DNA of 64,000 bases from Chaetoceros tenuissimus (GCA_021927905.1 BLLK01000058.1:1240001-1304000); one strand, 5' to 3'; numbered from the stretch's first letter, positions 32,920 to 43,856 are shown. Made by a program: numbers and translations. Notes: generated from the letters alone by a model not told the origin.

Positions 32920-35900
32920 TTAGGCGGTATAACTACATTTGGCTTCACAATCTGGATGTCCTTGACATCCAGTTTTTTCACTCATCCAGTTATTCATTGT
33001 TTGTTCTGCTTTGTTTACTGTAGTGAAATTAACGGTGACACCAGTGGATGAACACTTATCCATCATACATTTTCGACATTCATCGCAGGGTTCATCTGAA
33101 TCTGTTGCGGAGCCAGCAACCCCATCCCATATCATTTGATCTATTCGGCATACTCTATGATCGTTTTCAATCAAGCAGGGATTGAATTTGCTAGGGAAAC
33201 AACTACAAGGCGAATTTATCGGTGCCATGAGATCTGAAGTGACAGCTCCCCAAGCTTCATTTCCCTGGCAAACATTGCTACTACCAGAACCGTCTATCGA
33301 AGGAATTCCACCAAAATTATCTGCTTGACATTCCGGACCGCCTCCATTAGACAAGCAATTGGTAGCATATGGCTGCACTCCATTTGGTTTACAACAATCT
33401 GTGCTCAAATTAACTTCATAGAAACCACATCCACTACAATTTGAGAGTAGAGTCATGTGAGTAAACACTTCAAACTGAAGAAAATCAAAGAAATTTTTCA
33501 ACCTTACCATAATGTACATACTACTGTTCCGTCAGTTTTATCACAAGCAGTTCCTTCAGGACATGCAAAGCATGGCTCTGTACTGCCACATTGCTTTTTG
33601 CCTGATTCAAAACCTTCAATGCGCCCTTCACATTTTCGGTCATCTACTTCAAAACATTCAGCATCACTACTTGGATCGCAATATGTGTCTAGATCAAATC
33701 CTTCAACTGGAGAAAGGCTTGGCTGGGATGAAATACTAGGCTGGGATGAAATACTGGGCTGTGAAGACGGTTCACTTGATACTGTTGTGGATTCACTTGG
33801 CATCGATGACGGAACAGAACTTGGTTGATCAGATGGTACGTCTGACGGAATATCTGATGGCATCGATGACGGAACAGAACTTGGTTGATCTGATGGTACG
33901 TCTGACGGAATATCTGATGGCATCGATGACGGAACAGAACTTGGTTGATCAGATGGTACGTCTGACGGAATATCTGATGGCATCGATGACGGAACAGAAC
34001 TTGGTTGATCAGATGGTACGTCTGACGGAATATCTGATGGCATCGATGACGGAACAGAAGATGGTTGATCAGATGGTACGTCTGACGGAATATCTGATGG
34101 CATCGATGACGGAAGTGAAGATGGTTGATCAGATGGTACGTCTGACGGAATATCTGATGGCATCGATGACGGAAGTGAAGATGGTTGATCAGATGGTACG
34201 TCTGACGGAATATCTGATGGCATCGATGACGGAACAGAACTTGGTTGATCAGATGGTACGTCTGACGGAATATCTGATGGCATCGATGACGGAACAGAAC
34301 TTGGTTGATCAGATGGTACGTCTGACGGAATATCTGATGGCATCGATGACGGAAGTGAAGATGGTTGATCAGATGGTACGTCTGACGGAATATCTGATGG
34401 CATCGATGACGGAAGTGAACTTGGTTGATCAGATGGTACGTCTGACGGAATATCTGATGGCATCGATGACGGAACAGAACTTGGTTGATCAGATGGTACG
34501 TCTGACGGAATATCTGATGGCATCGATGACGGAAGTGAACTTGGTTGATCAGATGGTACGTCTGACGGAATATCTGATGGCATCGATGACGGGACAGAAC
34601 TTGGTTGATCAGATGGTACGTCTGACGGAATATCTGATGGTAGTAGACTCGGCTCAGATGACGGAAGTGCAGAAGGTTGATCGGATGGATTGTCTGATGG
34701 TACGTCTTTTATTGAGTATAGATAGAAAAGACAAATTGCAGTTAGAAAAGAGAGGTCGTGGTAAAGCAAATTGAATGACAATCAAATATGACTCAATTTT
34801 CACTTCATTGTCGCCAATAACTCACCACTTGGCTCAGAGGACGGAGCAGAACTTGGTTGATCGCTAGGTTTATCTGAAGGTACGTCTATTGTATTGAGCA
34901 TTGATGGGAAACATAGAAAACATTGTGTTTAGTAAAGAAAAGCCATGTATAGAAATGAATGGCAAACATCAGAGCCACTTCAAAATCGAAAACCTAGTGC
35001 TAAACTGACTTCAAGTATAGTGTATAGTCGCAAATTACTCACCACTCGGAATTACGCTCGGCTCAGATGACGGCATTGCACTTGGTTCGGTAGATGGAAG
35101 TAGACTTGGCTCAGATGATGGTGTAGGCGATGGCACTTTTGAAGGAGAGGGAGATGGAACTACTGAAGGTAACATTGATGGAGATTCTGAAGGTAATAAG
35201 GACGGTATAGAACTTGGTGAATCGGAAGGTTTCTTGTTCACAGGTCTGTCTTTTACTACCGGAGATGATGTTGGACTTTTGGTTGGAATTTTGGTTGGAG
35301 GACTAGATGGTCCGGTATTGGTTGGGATTCGATCAATTCCACATGTCGATCCATCTAAGTTGACATTCCACTCTCCTCCCCAGCGACTACTACCTTTGTT
35401 TGCACTGTCGTCGTTCCAGTTTGTAAAAGTGAAACCATCGTTTACACTTGTGTCACATGGAAATGCATACGCTGTTTCTTGCATATTGTTGATGCGAACG
35501 TCTAGATGGATTGCAAGTTTAAGGTAAAATGGATCTACATCGGATGTTCTTTCAAGAAGCACGCCATTGCTGATTCCAGTAATAGTCGAACTTGATGCAT
35601 TGAAAGAATATTTGACACCATACAAACCTGCATTAGTAGGGACATCTTCTTCTTCTTCATATGAATAAAAAATTTTGATCTGTTCTGATTGTGAAGGATC
35701 TAGATATTCATACCATGCGTTGATGTTCACTATAAATAGTCTCCAAGTGTATTCTCCATTTTCATAATCAACTTCGAAGCTCAAGGAAAAATTTTGAACA
35801 AGATTATTATTTTTGTCAGAACCAGCTTGGATGCACATGTCAATTTCCTTACGACAATCGCTGCCAACTGGACTAGGGATCGGTTCCACTGGTACAGGTT

Positions 35901-36425
35901 GGATGGATGGACTTGACCATGGCTCGATTGGGGTAATGGATGGTTTCAAACTCGGAAAAAAGGAAGGTACCACAGATGGCTTCTCACTGTCATCGATTGG
36001 AATTGCAATGGAGCACATGTCTTGATTAAAGCTGAATAGCCATTCACCTCCCCATCTTCCTGTATCCCATTTGATAAATGTCAGCAACTCAGCATCATAA
36101 TTTTCTGACTCTTGAAGACATGGGACGGCGTATGCAGTTTCTCTGTTCTTGTTGAAAATAACATCTAGATGAATTGCAAAAGTAAGAGAAGCGTCCGGAT
36201 CAATTGTTCCGTCGACAAATAGATCACTCGTGCCCACAACATAATTAGTGGAAGTGGTAACAAGCCCAGAATCGTAAGTAAATTTACTTTCAGCAGGATA
36301 GGACCCAGCATTAGTTGGAACTTCAACTCCATCTACAGTAGATGCAAAGATCTTAATCTGCTCAGTTTTGCTTGGGTCAAGGACGGGTGCCCATGAATCG
36401 TCAAAGGCTTCAGGAGAGATACTTT
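32920..36425 (-). CDS. PSDxPS-repeat surface protein, 5' end missing
   Basis: Visible exons are about 36425-35043, 34885-34826, 34705-33508 and 33433-32920; all joins keep frame. The first exon holds two copies of a domain: the second is complete (NFSLSFEVDYENGEYTW through SSRWGGEWNVNLDGSTCGI); the first lacks its beginning. It also contains Pro/Ser linkers. Exons 2 and 3 encode PSxxPS-type repeats, including 14 near-identical 20-residue units. The last exons are Cys-rich (CFACPEGTACDK, CSGCG-like, CDECRKCMMDKC) and lack a membrane helix. Such proline-serine stalks with Cys-rich heads are common in diatom and oomycete wall or surface proteins. The start exon with the signal peptide was not found; a 259-bp tandem array begins where coding stops. 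Role in wall or adhesion is inferred. Confidence 0.7.
33795..34640 (-). repeat. 60-bp coding minisatellite, 14 units
   Basis: Fourteen near-identical 60-bp units encode SSxPSSMPSDIPSDVPSDQP, within the third visible exon. Differences are confined to a few sites that toggle Val/Leu and two synonymous or similar codon variants (ggaacagaa/ggaagtgaa and acttgg/gatgg). Variants are shuffled among units, which indicates ongoing homogenisation by unequal exchange. The copy number may vary between strains and may be collapsed in assembly. Confidence 0.95.
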
Positions 36426-36442
36426 AAACATATTTGTTTTCA

Positions 36443-37348
36443 GACAAAACACACCAAATTCGGAGAAATTTAAATAAAATACTCGGGTTTTTTTCTTAAG
36501 TACTCGTGGGAATAACATGTTTCTATCCAAGTGCGACTTGAAACATGAGTTAGATTCTGGCTTTCCCTTTTGGAAAAGTGTATTTCCAATTCTTAAGTAG
36601 AAATATTTATGAAGGTTCAGAGAACCCATACTGGAAAGTATTCCGATCCAAATCTTTTCAAGAGGAAGGGAAACCCATGAGGGAAGCCATACACAAGCGT
36701 TGACAAAACACACCAAATTCGGAGAAATTTAAATAAAATACTCGGGTTTTTTTCTTAAGTACTCGTGGGAATAACATGTTTCTATCCAAGTGCGACTTGA
36801 AACATGAGTTAGATTCTGGCTTTCCCTTTTGGAAAAGTGTATTTCCAATTCTTAAGTAGAAATATTTATGAAGGTTCAGAGAACCCATACTGGAAAGTAT
36901 TCCGATCCAAATCTTTTCAAGAGGAAGGGAAACCCATGAGGGAAGCCATACACAAGCGTTGACAAAACACACCAAATTCGGAGAAATTTAAATAAAATAC
37001 TCTGGTTTTTTTCTTAAGTACTCGTGGGAATAACATGTTTCTATCCAAGTGCGACTTGAAACATGAGTTAGATTCTGGCTTTCCCTTTTGGAAAAGTGTA
37101 TTTCCAATTCTTAAGTAGAAATATTTATGAAGGTTCAGAGAACCCATACTGGAAAGTATTCCGATCCAAATCTTTTCAAGAGGAAGGGAAACCCATGAGG
37201 GAAGCCAACACAAGCGTTGACAAAACACACCAAATTCGGAGAAATTAAATAAAATACTCGGGTTAAAAGTACTCGTGGGAATAACATGTTTCTATCCAAG
37301 TGCGACTTGCGACTTGAAACATGAGTTAGATTCTGGCTTTCCCTTTTG
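36443..37348. repeat. 259-bp tandem repeat, about 3.5 copies
   Basis: Units start with gacaaaacacaccaaattcg at 36443, 36702, 36961 and 37219, a period of 259 (last step 258). Copies 1-3 are nearly identical. The fourth has small deletions, a duplicated gcgactt and is cut off near 37348. The period is not a multiple of three and the similar minus-strand frames in each unit look accidental. It abuts the broken 5' end of the surface-protein gene, so it may sit in an intron or mark an insertion or rearrangement. Confidence 0.93.
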
Positions 37349-38261
37349 ATGAAACATGAGCTTTTTGTATAGAGAGACCAATTAGGAACATTAGATCAAA
37401 GACATTATACTTTAGTAGTATTAATTGCCTAAACATATGTCGATCTGATCAAAGAGTTGCTTCTTCCACAGGTGCAAAAAGCTTCAGATGTGTTCATTGA
37501 AAATGTCAACCATTCTAGCCTTCGCTCTTCTCACGCTGAGAATGCTTTGAAAAGTTCCGATACTTCCGAGGAGGCACCAGTCGGGGAGTACATATGATTC
37601 CCTAGAATTAATGAAAAAATGAATAGTGTACGACCCAATCCAAATCCAATGTAAATGTTACTTCCACATAAATACGAGTAGACGCAATTATGTGGATAAT
37701 TAATGTTTTGAGAAGGACGTATGCAGGATACATAGAGGATGGTAGATACACGACCTATTTCGATGGGAAGCCTGGGGAGGAAATGGCTGGGGTCGAAGTC
37801 AAAGAGGAGTAGGAAGAAGGGCCACGGTTCCTCACATTAACAAAGTATGTACAGGTCTAATTTCTTTAAAAAAATCACAAAAGTGTAATATAGCTTAATT
37901 TGAAAGGAATGACTGCTTCTCTCTTTACTAGACCTAGAACTATTCAAACCGGAAGAATGAAGGATAATTTTTTTCAGACCGTTCTGAGCCTTCTAAAGTA
38001 ATAAACTATCCAAATATTTCGTAGCTCGTAGCACGCAAAACAGATGGTGATGATGGGAAGCATGTGACAGTGTGTAACCATCGTGTAACGGAATGGACAA
38101 AAAATAGACAAACCCATTCCGAGATACGTACGATTCTTTGCACTAAGGAATACTACTACGTACGAGACAGTTAGATTGGATCTTTTCCTTTCCTCAACAT
38201 TACAAACATACTTTTACTTCTACCTTCTACTCTCTAGATAATTATAATCATACACTGAACC
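37349..38261. other. intergenic with possible coding remnants
   Basis: Two plus-strand stretches look like relic exon ends: about 37443-37597 (reading DLIKELLLPQVQKASDVFI and ending SSDTSEEAPVGEYI) and about 37688-37812 (MWIINVLRRTYAGYIEDGRY to EMAGVEVKEE). Neither has a proper start or a recognisable family. The rest is the promoter side of the PPCDC gene. Confidence 0.35.
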
Positions 38262-38960
38262 ATGCCTCAAGATAAAAAGAAAATAATATTAGGCATCACG
38301 GGATCAGTAGCAGCCATCAAAGGGCCCGAGCTAGCTATACGACTATCCAAAGAATTAGATGCACACATCCTCATTCTTCTCACCAATGGAGGTCAAAACT
38401 TTTGGGACAAGGCTCAATCCTACAATCTAGAAGCATGGAATCTATTCTCGCAACTTGTAGAACCATTTGATCCATTACTAAATTTTACTCAAGAGAAATC
38501 TAAATTGCAAATTATAACTGCAAAGGAAGAATGGAAGGGATGGAATCAAATGTCGGATCCAGTCCTTCATATTCAACTTCGAGATTGGGCCGATGCGTTA
38601 ATTATTGCACCATTGTCAGCACATACATTGGCTAAAATTTCAAATGGAATGTGCGACGAGACTTTGAGTTGTGTAGTTCGTGCATGGGACTTTGGATGGA
38701 CGGAAGGGAAGATGGGAAAGCCATTGATATTAGCTCCTGCTATGAATACTGGTATGTGGGATCACCCGCTTACAAAACAGCAGTTGAATATTGTACAAGG
38801 ATTTTGGAATAAGAAAAAGAGCCAGAACTTGATTAAAGTTGTAGAACCACAAGTCAAGACTCTTGCTTGTGGAGAAGTTGGAAAGGGAGCTATGGCGAGT
38901 TTAGATGAAATTATTGATACTTGCAAAGATGTTTTGACAATAGAAAAGTTGATTCAATGA
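38262..38960 (+). CDS. PPCDC: phosphopantothenoylcysteine decarboxylase
   Basis: 232 residues, single exon. A HAL3/CoaC-type FMN flavoprotein that decarboxylates 4'-phosphopantothenoyl-cysteine to 4'-phosphopantetheine in CoA synthesis. It shows GITGSVAAIKGPELA at the N-terminus (flavin phosphate loop) and HIQLRDWADALIIAPLSAHT with the catalytic His. ISNGMCDETLSC follows, then the PAMNTGMWDHP substrate-clamp motif and ACGEVGKGAM with the flexible-loop Cys. It is monofunctional; no CoaB synthetase domain is attached. No targeting peptide is visible, so it is cytosolic. Confidence 0.92.
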   Translation: MPQDKKKIILGITGSVAAIKGPELAIRLSKELDAHILILLTNGGQNFWDKAQSYNLEAWNLFSQLVEPFDPLLNFTQEKSKLQIITAKEEWKGWNQMSDPVLHIQLRDWADALIIAPLSAHTLAKISNGMCDETLSCVVRAWDFGWTEGKMGKPLILAPAMNTGMWDHPLTKQQLNIVQGFWNKKKSQNLIKVVEPQVKTLACGEVGKGAMASLDEIIDTCKDVLTIEKLIQ

Positions 38961-39890
38961 TGATTGGCATAGAGGTTGTAAAATTTTCATTGCAACGATT
39001 ACCTGCATCTAGGAAAGTATTTTTTATTTGACATGGGAGTAAATGAAGCTTACGGATAGATAAGGTGCAAATGTATCTTGCTCTTTGGAAGAATCTTTCT
39101 TATGATTGCTATGAGCTTCACGATCAAGAGGTGATGCGGTAGTGTAAGGAAAGTTGGGATAGTAATCGATATGATGAAACTATGAAAAGCTTTTAGGCGA
39201 ATGCAACACCATAGGAGAGGAAATTAAGGGTTGCTGATATTGTCTATGCAATAACTGCACTTTGTATCGGATCTTACCAAAATGAAATTGAACCGATGAA
39301 TGCATGGAATAGAAGTATCAATTCTAATCACAAGTGTTCGCTCCAGTAGTCCATAACTAGCCAATCCAAGAACGTCTTGTACGGCATCATGTGGAGGAGA
39401 AAGGAATCAATACTTTTGACGAAAAGAAGGCAATTTGCTTTACTTCTTCCGAATATTTGAGGGAGTACCCACATGCCGGTGCGACGGAGGCTTCTGGCAA
39501 AAATTACATTCTAATTATTTATGTAAGCTGAATGCAATAATAAATCCAAATGTTCAAATTAAATCTCTTTGTAAATATTTTTTTGCTTACAATTTTGAGG
39601 ATTGCTCTGACAAGTAGGTATGTAGATACTGCTCACATGTATCTATTATCTACAATTCTTCCTCCCTTTTTGTTATTCCATATGTAATTCTAAAAAGATT
39701 TTATCAACTTGATTTTGGTTTACTTTCAACTTTTAGACCAATGCGTAAGTTCCTGTCAGTTATTTTAGCCACACTTGTGTCAATTCTGGAACCAAGCCGC
39801 CATCTCAAACGAAACAGAAAACAACAGAATTGATGAGCAGTCTCAACAAACACTTCTTCTCACAAAGCTTTTAGTAAAGCACTATTGAGG
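38961..39890. other. intergenic with decayed coding
   Basis: Apart from the remnant listed separately, positions about 39361-39535 read RHHVEEKGINTFDEKKAICF and FTSSEYLREYPHAGATEASG in one open frame without a start. These look like relic host coding sequence, but I recognise no family. Confidence 0.35.
39059..39348 (+). pseudogene. decayed host gene fragment, possibly CDC45-like
   Basis: A single frame of about 96 codons reads as protein but is crossed by three TAG stops: YLALWKNLSYDCYELHDQEVM, ESWDSNRYDETMKSF, then ERKLRVADIVYAITALCIGS. The block LRVADIVYAITAL and the order W-NLS, W-RY, YA-TAL resemble the C-terminal part of the replication factor CDC45. The match is from memory and weak. 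No start, no introns and no upstream part are seen. Confidence 0.35.
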
Positions 39891-40472
39891 ATGAAGTTTA
39901 CAATTCTCAGGCTCATCGCAGGCTTGCCTGCATCGCGCTCCCCCCTTGCTGCTAGCAGTGAGGATGAAAAGTCAAGCTCTCCAGAGAGCCCTCCGGCTCA
40001 AGGATTGCTTGCAAGGTATCTCCCTTCTGTATTCTCATTCAGAGGGAGTTCCGACCCCGATGTCGACTGTGCTGATAGCACCTCGGCTTCTGGAAGCACG
40101 GAAGGAACCGATGGATGTACCAACACTGGCGGAAATGCTACTGCTGAACGCAGAGCTTCTTCCAGAGCATCCAACCGTCCTTCCTCCCGGTCTGTGAGAT
40201 TTACACTCCCTAAAAAAGGTGAGCACCGTGAATTTCCAAAAGCAGAACCGGGCGTTGCCGATACTCGCTGGTGGCTGGATGAATCTCTTGGAGATCTTCC
40301 AAAGAAATCAGCTGAGATGAGTCCACCCTCCCGTGGAATCATCAAGAAGGCAACTAGTTCGTCTTGTAGAGAACCACTCGGATCTGGCTACTTCATTGTA
40401 GGCGGTCGCATTCGTCGGTACTCTCATCGCTTGCAACAGAAGGCTCTGAAGGAAACTTCTAAGTCTATCTAG
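39891..40472 (+). CDS. Ser/Pro-rich basic protein of unknown function
   Basis: 193 residues from the ATG at 39891. The first 24 residues (MKFTILRLIAGLPASRSPLA) could be a weak signal or transit peptide. It is then disordered, Ser/Pro-rich, with a basic segment SRSVRFTLPKKGEHREF (R-x-V-x-F resembles a PP1-docking motif, a weak observation) and RWWLDESLGDLPKKSAEM. The C-terminus is basic (GGRIRRYSHRLQQKALKE). Codon use is visibly more G/C-rich than in neighbouring genes. The stop TAG is followed directly by GTAAGT, so a 3' UTR intron or further exon is possible. Not recognised. Confidence 0.55.
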   Translation: MKFTILRLIAGLPASRSPLAASSEDEKSSSPESPPAQGLLARYLPSVFSFRGSSDPDVDCADSTSASGSTEGTDGCTNTGGNATAERRASSRASNRPSSRSVRFTLPKKGEHREFPKAEPGVADTRWWLDESLGDLPKKSAEMSPPSRGIIKKATSSSCREPLGSGYFIVGGRIRRYSHRLQQKALKETSKSI

Positions 40473-41975
40473 GTAAGTAAAATGAAATGAAGTTGTGTCG
40501 TCTTGTTGATAGATGAAAGATGAAAGATGCATTGTTTCTGTTGAAGAACAAGACCCATTTGACATCAGATTTGACTCAAAATACAACGTTTACTTACCGT
40601 CAATGCATATACTCACTCTTCCTTCCTTTTCTTTCTACAATAGGCATGTGATAGCGAACTGCATCTCTCTTCAACCTTTGTGTAGAGGGGGGAGGCTTTA
40701 GATACAGGATATTTGTTCGTTGAGAAAATTGAACCATTGATGAAACCACGCAACAGGTTGTTTTGGAATCCATGTACTAACAAAGGATCGTCCTCTGGAC
40801 GGTTGTACATGACCCATCTCTGGACGCCAAAGGAGATTGGGGTTGATTCATCCTTAGCAACCCAGGCCTGGCCTGTTCGTCCCCTTCCATTACTTGTAGT
40901 GGAAACAGCAATGAATTTATTCATTGTCTGAAGCAGCTCGACTTTCACTTACCCAACCTGGGAACAAGTTGATTCGCCAGAAATGGTAGTTGAGAGGTGT
41001 TTGGGGTTCACTAAGTAGCAATGCGTAAGCGATTGTTGTAGGTTCATCTTTTCTTTTTTCTCTGGCAAACACGAAATACATCTGTCCTGTATCTAAGCTC
41101 AATCTCACCATTGGATTGGGTTGTGTGACTCCCTTGTCCACGGCTTCTCTCGCTCCAACTTGTTCAAGGCCTTCACGTGGCTTGGAGTGTCAGTAGGAAG
41201 ATGATTCATTTGTTTGGATCTTTGGGTTGTTGTGATAACCCTGACTTCTGAAGCTAACGTTGAACAAATACTTTCTTTTCAAATCATAAGCATGGTCCCT
41301 TTACATACTCGGTGAGTGCAGTTGTGTGTAGATTTTGTTTTGTCTATCTTACTAACTTGATCTTATCTTTTTCATTCAAAGTACATTGCAATCGCTTTGT
41401 TCGCATGCTCTTATTCAAGTTCGATGTTGTCTCTAAGTGAGCGGTACTCGGGTTTCATCGCATGATTATGGACCAAATACTTTCTGTTTTGACGAGCATA
41501 TTCTATTGCGTACATAGAATACTTGGTTCTTTACCTCCGTCTTTTGCAAGAGAATCACTTACTTCACGAGGAGCCATCCTTTGCTTGTGCTATCCTCATA
41601 AGATTCCAGATTTATGAACTTGCTATGATTTTCTCTCACCAAAGGTGATCGATCATAAAAATAAATGAAAGTAGCCCTTAATGCTTGGAATCTTTCATCG
41701 TCAAGTCCAGAAATAAATTGGCTTGTATTTTTATAATATCGTAAAGTCCAGAAATAGATTGCTGTATCATGGAAACTTCTGTGCACCTTTATCGCCTTTT
41801 TTGATAATGCACTGAATATTTTTGCTCAAGCTGCAAGTCATAAACAAATTCTTTTTCCTTAGTTGCCCCGGTCTCAGATTTGGAAAGACCTCTTTCGTTC
41901 TTGTGATGAATGATCTCTACTCTGTCTGTCCTTCCACAGTGGTCAAAATATATAGATTAATGGAATACTATACAT
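40473..41975 (-). other. interrupted coding-like blocks of unknown origin
   Basis: The minus strand holds several protein-like blocks. They lie at about 41957-41805 (VEIIHHKNERGLSKSETGA), 41830-41564 (FHDTAIYFWTLRYYKN, SGLDDERFQALRATFIYFYD), 41208-40973 (LSLDTGQMYFVFAREKR, PLNYHFWRINLFPGW) and 40946-40700 (IAVSTTSNGRGRTGQAWVAK, LLVHGFQNNLLRGFINGSIF). They are probably parts of one gene, but the blocks do not form one continuous frame; some gaps could be introns. I do not recognise the family and cannot tell a decayed host gene from an old foreign insert. Confidence 0.4.
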
Positions 41976-43856
41976 TTATATTACATTTACAAACTCTCCA
42001 TAAAACTCAAGATCACCCTCTCTTGAGTCCTTCAGTACCTTCCGCACTGCTTCGTAGTCTTCACTATCCAAGGCCTTACGTACCGTCGAGTATGGATCCT
42101 TATTGGTTTGCATCACAACCTCGTCACCGTTCTCATCAATCCAAGTCTCCTCTTCTCCCAAGGACTCTCCATCTAGAAGCAACTTCATCAGCGATGGTGA
42201 GTATCCCGACAACATGGTCACGTTCTCAGTATCAGCTTGGGCTGGAAATCCTCCTGTATTACCTCTTAGATTCCAGTAGATGATATGAGGCGCAGGCCAT
42301 GCCTTTCCACACACTTTCAATCCCTCATCCTTGAACCTACGAACAATCCTTTCCTGATGCGTTTCCCATGGAAGAATCCTCTCCTGATGCTGTTCCCATC
42401 CTCTTTGATCCCTTGCCACATCAAATTGCATATCAGAGAATACAATTAGATCTGGAATGTCCTCTGGTTGAAGCTTTGCCTCAACAGCGACCTTGAGAAT
42501 ATGCTCACAAGCTTGCTCGAAGTCTGTGTTCATTCCCCATGGAGCGCTTTGGACTTGGTGGACCTTCTCTTCCAAGGACATAGATGGATCGATCTCCACC
42601 CATTCTGGCCTTGCGGAGAATGTCAAGCACCTATTAGCAAAAGAAGGAGAAGTAATCTCACTTACAAGGATACCAAGTGCAATCGCAACCTCCATTGGAG
42701 TTCCCGACATGGATCCAGACACATCCACCAAAGGAACAATATTTCCAAGGTCTACTACCTTGCCTAAGACCTCATCCTCACTCTTTTCCTCCTTCACCTT
42801 CTTCATGGCTTCGAGTACCCCTCCACGGATATTATCCCACTGACAACAGAGTAAATCCTTTTCAAGGGAGCTTAACTGATTGGTCCTGTAACTCCAGCCA
42901 CCATTCATGAATTTCTCCACAATTTGATGAGGATACAGTTGTTGTCCCTTGATTTTCTTCACTTTCGTGTTGAGGATAGCTTCACGAAGTCTCTTCCTAC
43001 ACTTGACTCTATCCTCTACATCAGGATGACGGTTCCCAGTCTCGTCTTCGTCAGGTCCAGGTGCACGCTTCAATTTCTCATTGAGAAACGCCTTTCTATG
43101 CTTCATCATAGACAAGGAAGGTACACGAGAGAAGTCAATATCCCCGAACCTCTTGTCACTCATCATCTGCTCTGGACAATTCAATACCTTGGACAGTCTT
43201 GCAACAAGCTTTCGATAGGCTTTCTTTGGTGTCTTACTATTTGGAAAGGTATGCTTTGCAATAGCTGAAGCTTGCTTCTTGTACTGACTAGACTCACGAG
43301 GAATCCATTTAGCAAGTAAAGAAACCTTCTTACTGCCACTCCCTTCTGTATCAAGAGCCGTTTGGTCCTTCATTAGCTGCTCTGAGCATAGATCCAATAT
43401 CACTCTCTGGATTTTATTTTTCTGACCGAGACTTTGATTCTCCGCCAGATCATAGATTTGGAACCAGTCTTTGTAACTACCATACTCAGGAACAAGTACC
43501 AAGAGCTCCTCCACAGTGTCTGGGTAGATGGAATGCAGTTTCAACATCATACTGTGGAAGAGATTTCTCTCACCCTTCCCTCCTCGACAGTTGCGAGTCT
43601 GAAATGCCATGATGAATAGATCGGCTATTCTATCTGGGTTTCCCTCTGCCTCCTTCACCACCTCCTCGATGAGATCATCCAATCTTGCCTTTGGTAAATC
43701 TCTCACTAAAGCAAAGAATAGAGCTACAATACTTTCCTTTACTCCAGCTGCTGTGTACTCAGGAGAATTGTTCTCGCCAAGCATCTTTTCAGATGGAACC
43801 TTTAATGCAGCATCCATCGCGTTGAGAAATGCAGATTGATTTTGTTCAACAGACAT
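41976..43856 (-). CDS. DUF2828 (TROVE-like plus VWA) protein
   Basis: 626 residues, single exon. The N-terminal half matches DUF2828, a family related to TROVE/Ro60 HEAT-like rings: ADLFIMAFQTRNCRGGKGER is its signature block, followed by ELLVLVPEYGSYKDWFQIYD. The C-terminal half is a von Willebrand A fold with an intact MIDAS, VPLVDVSGSMSGTPM (DxSxS), WGMNTDFEQA (the Thr), and IPDLIVFSDMQFD. Ro60 relatives bind misfolded or Y RNAs; DUF2828 proteins occur in plants, fungi, protists and giant viruses and their function is not established. Codon use is more G/C-rich than in the neighbours. RNA binding is inference. Confidence 0.85.
   Translation of the reverse strand: MSVEQNQSAFLNAMDAALKVPSEKMLGENNSPEYTAAGVKESIVALFFALVRDLPKARLDDLIEEVVKEAEGNPDRIADLFIMAFQTRNCRGGKGERNLFHSMMLKLHSIYPDTVEELLVLVPEYGSYKDWFQIYDLAENQSLGQKNKIQRVILDLCSEQLMKDQTALDTEGSGSKKVSLLAKWIPRESSQYKKQASAIAKHTFPNSKTPKKAYRKLVARLSKVLNCPEQMMSDKRFGDIDFSRVPSLSMMKHRKAFLNEKLKRAPGPDEDETGNRHPDVEDRVKCRKRLREAILNTKVKKIKGQQLYPHQIVEKFMNGGWSYRTNQLSSLEKDLLCCQWDNIRGGVLEAMKKVKEEKSEDEVLGKVVDLGNIVPLVDVSGSMSGTPMEVAIALGILVSEITSPSFANRCLTFSARPEWVEIDPSMSLEEKVHQVQSAPWGMNTDFEQACEHILKVAVEAKLQPEDIPDLIVFSDMQFDVARDQRGWEQHQERILPWETHQERIVRRFKDEGLKVCGKAWPAPHIIYWNLRGNTGGFPAQADTENVTMLSGYSPSLMKLLLDGESLGEEETWIDENGDEVVMQTNKDPYSTVRKALDSEDYEAVRKVLKDSREGDLEFYGEFVNVI

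Noticed and set aside
33746-34774. Long plus-strand frame of repeated MASMTEQNLVDQMVRLTEYL
   Set aside because: It is the antisense shadow of the 60-bp PSDxPS array; a 60-bp repeat without stops on one strand keeps other frames open too.
36333-37228. Three near-identical ~100-residue minus-strand frames
   Set aside because: They are the same accidental frame in each 259-bp satellite unit; the unit length is not a multiple of three and no motif is present.
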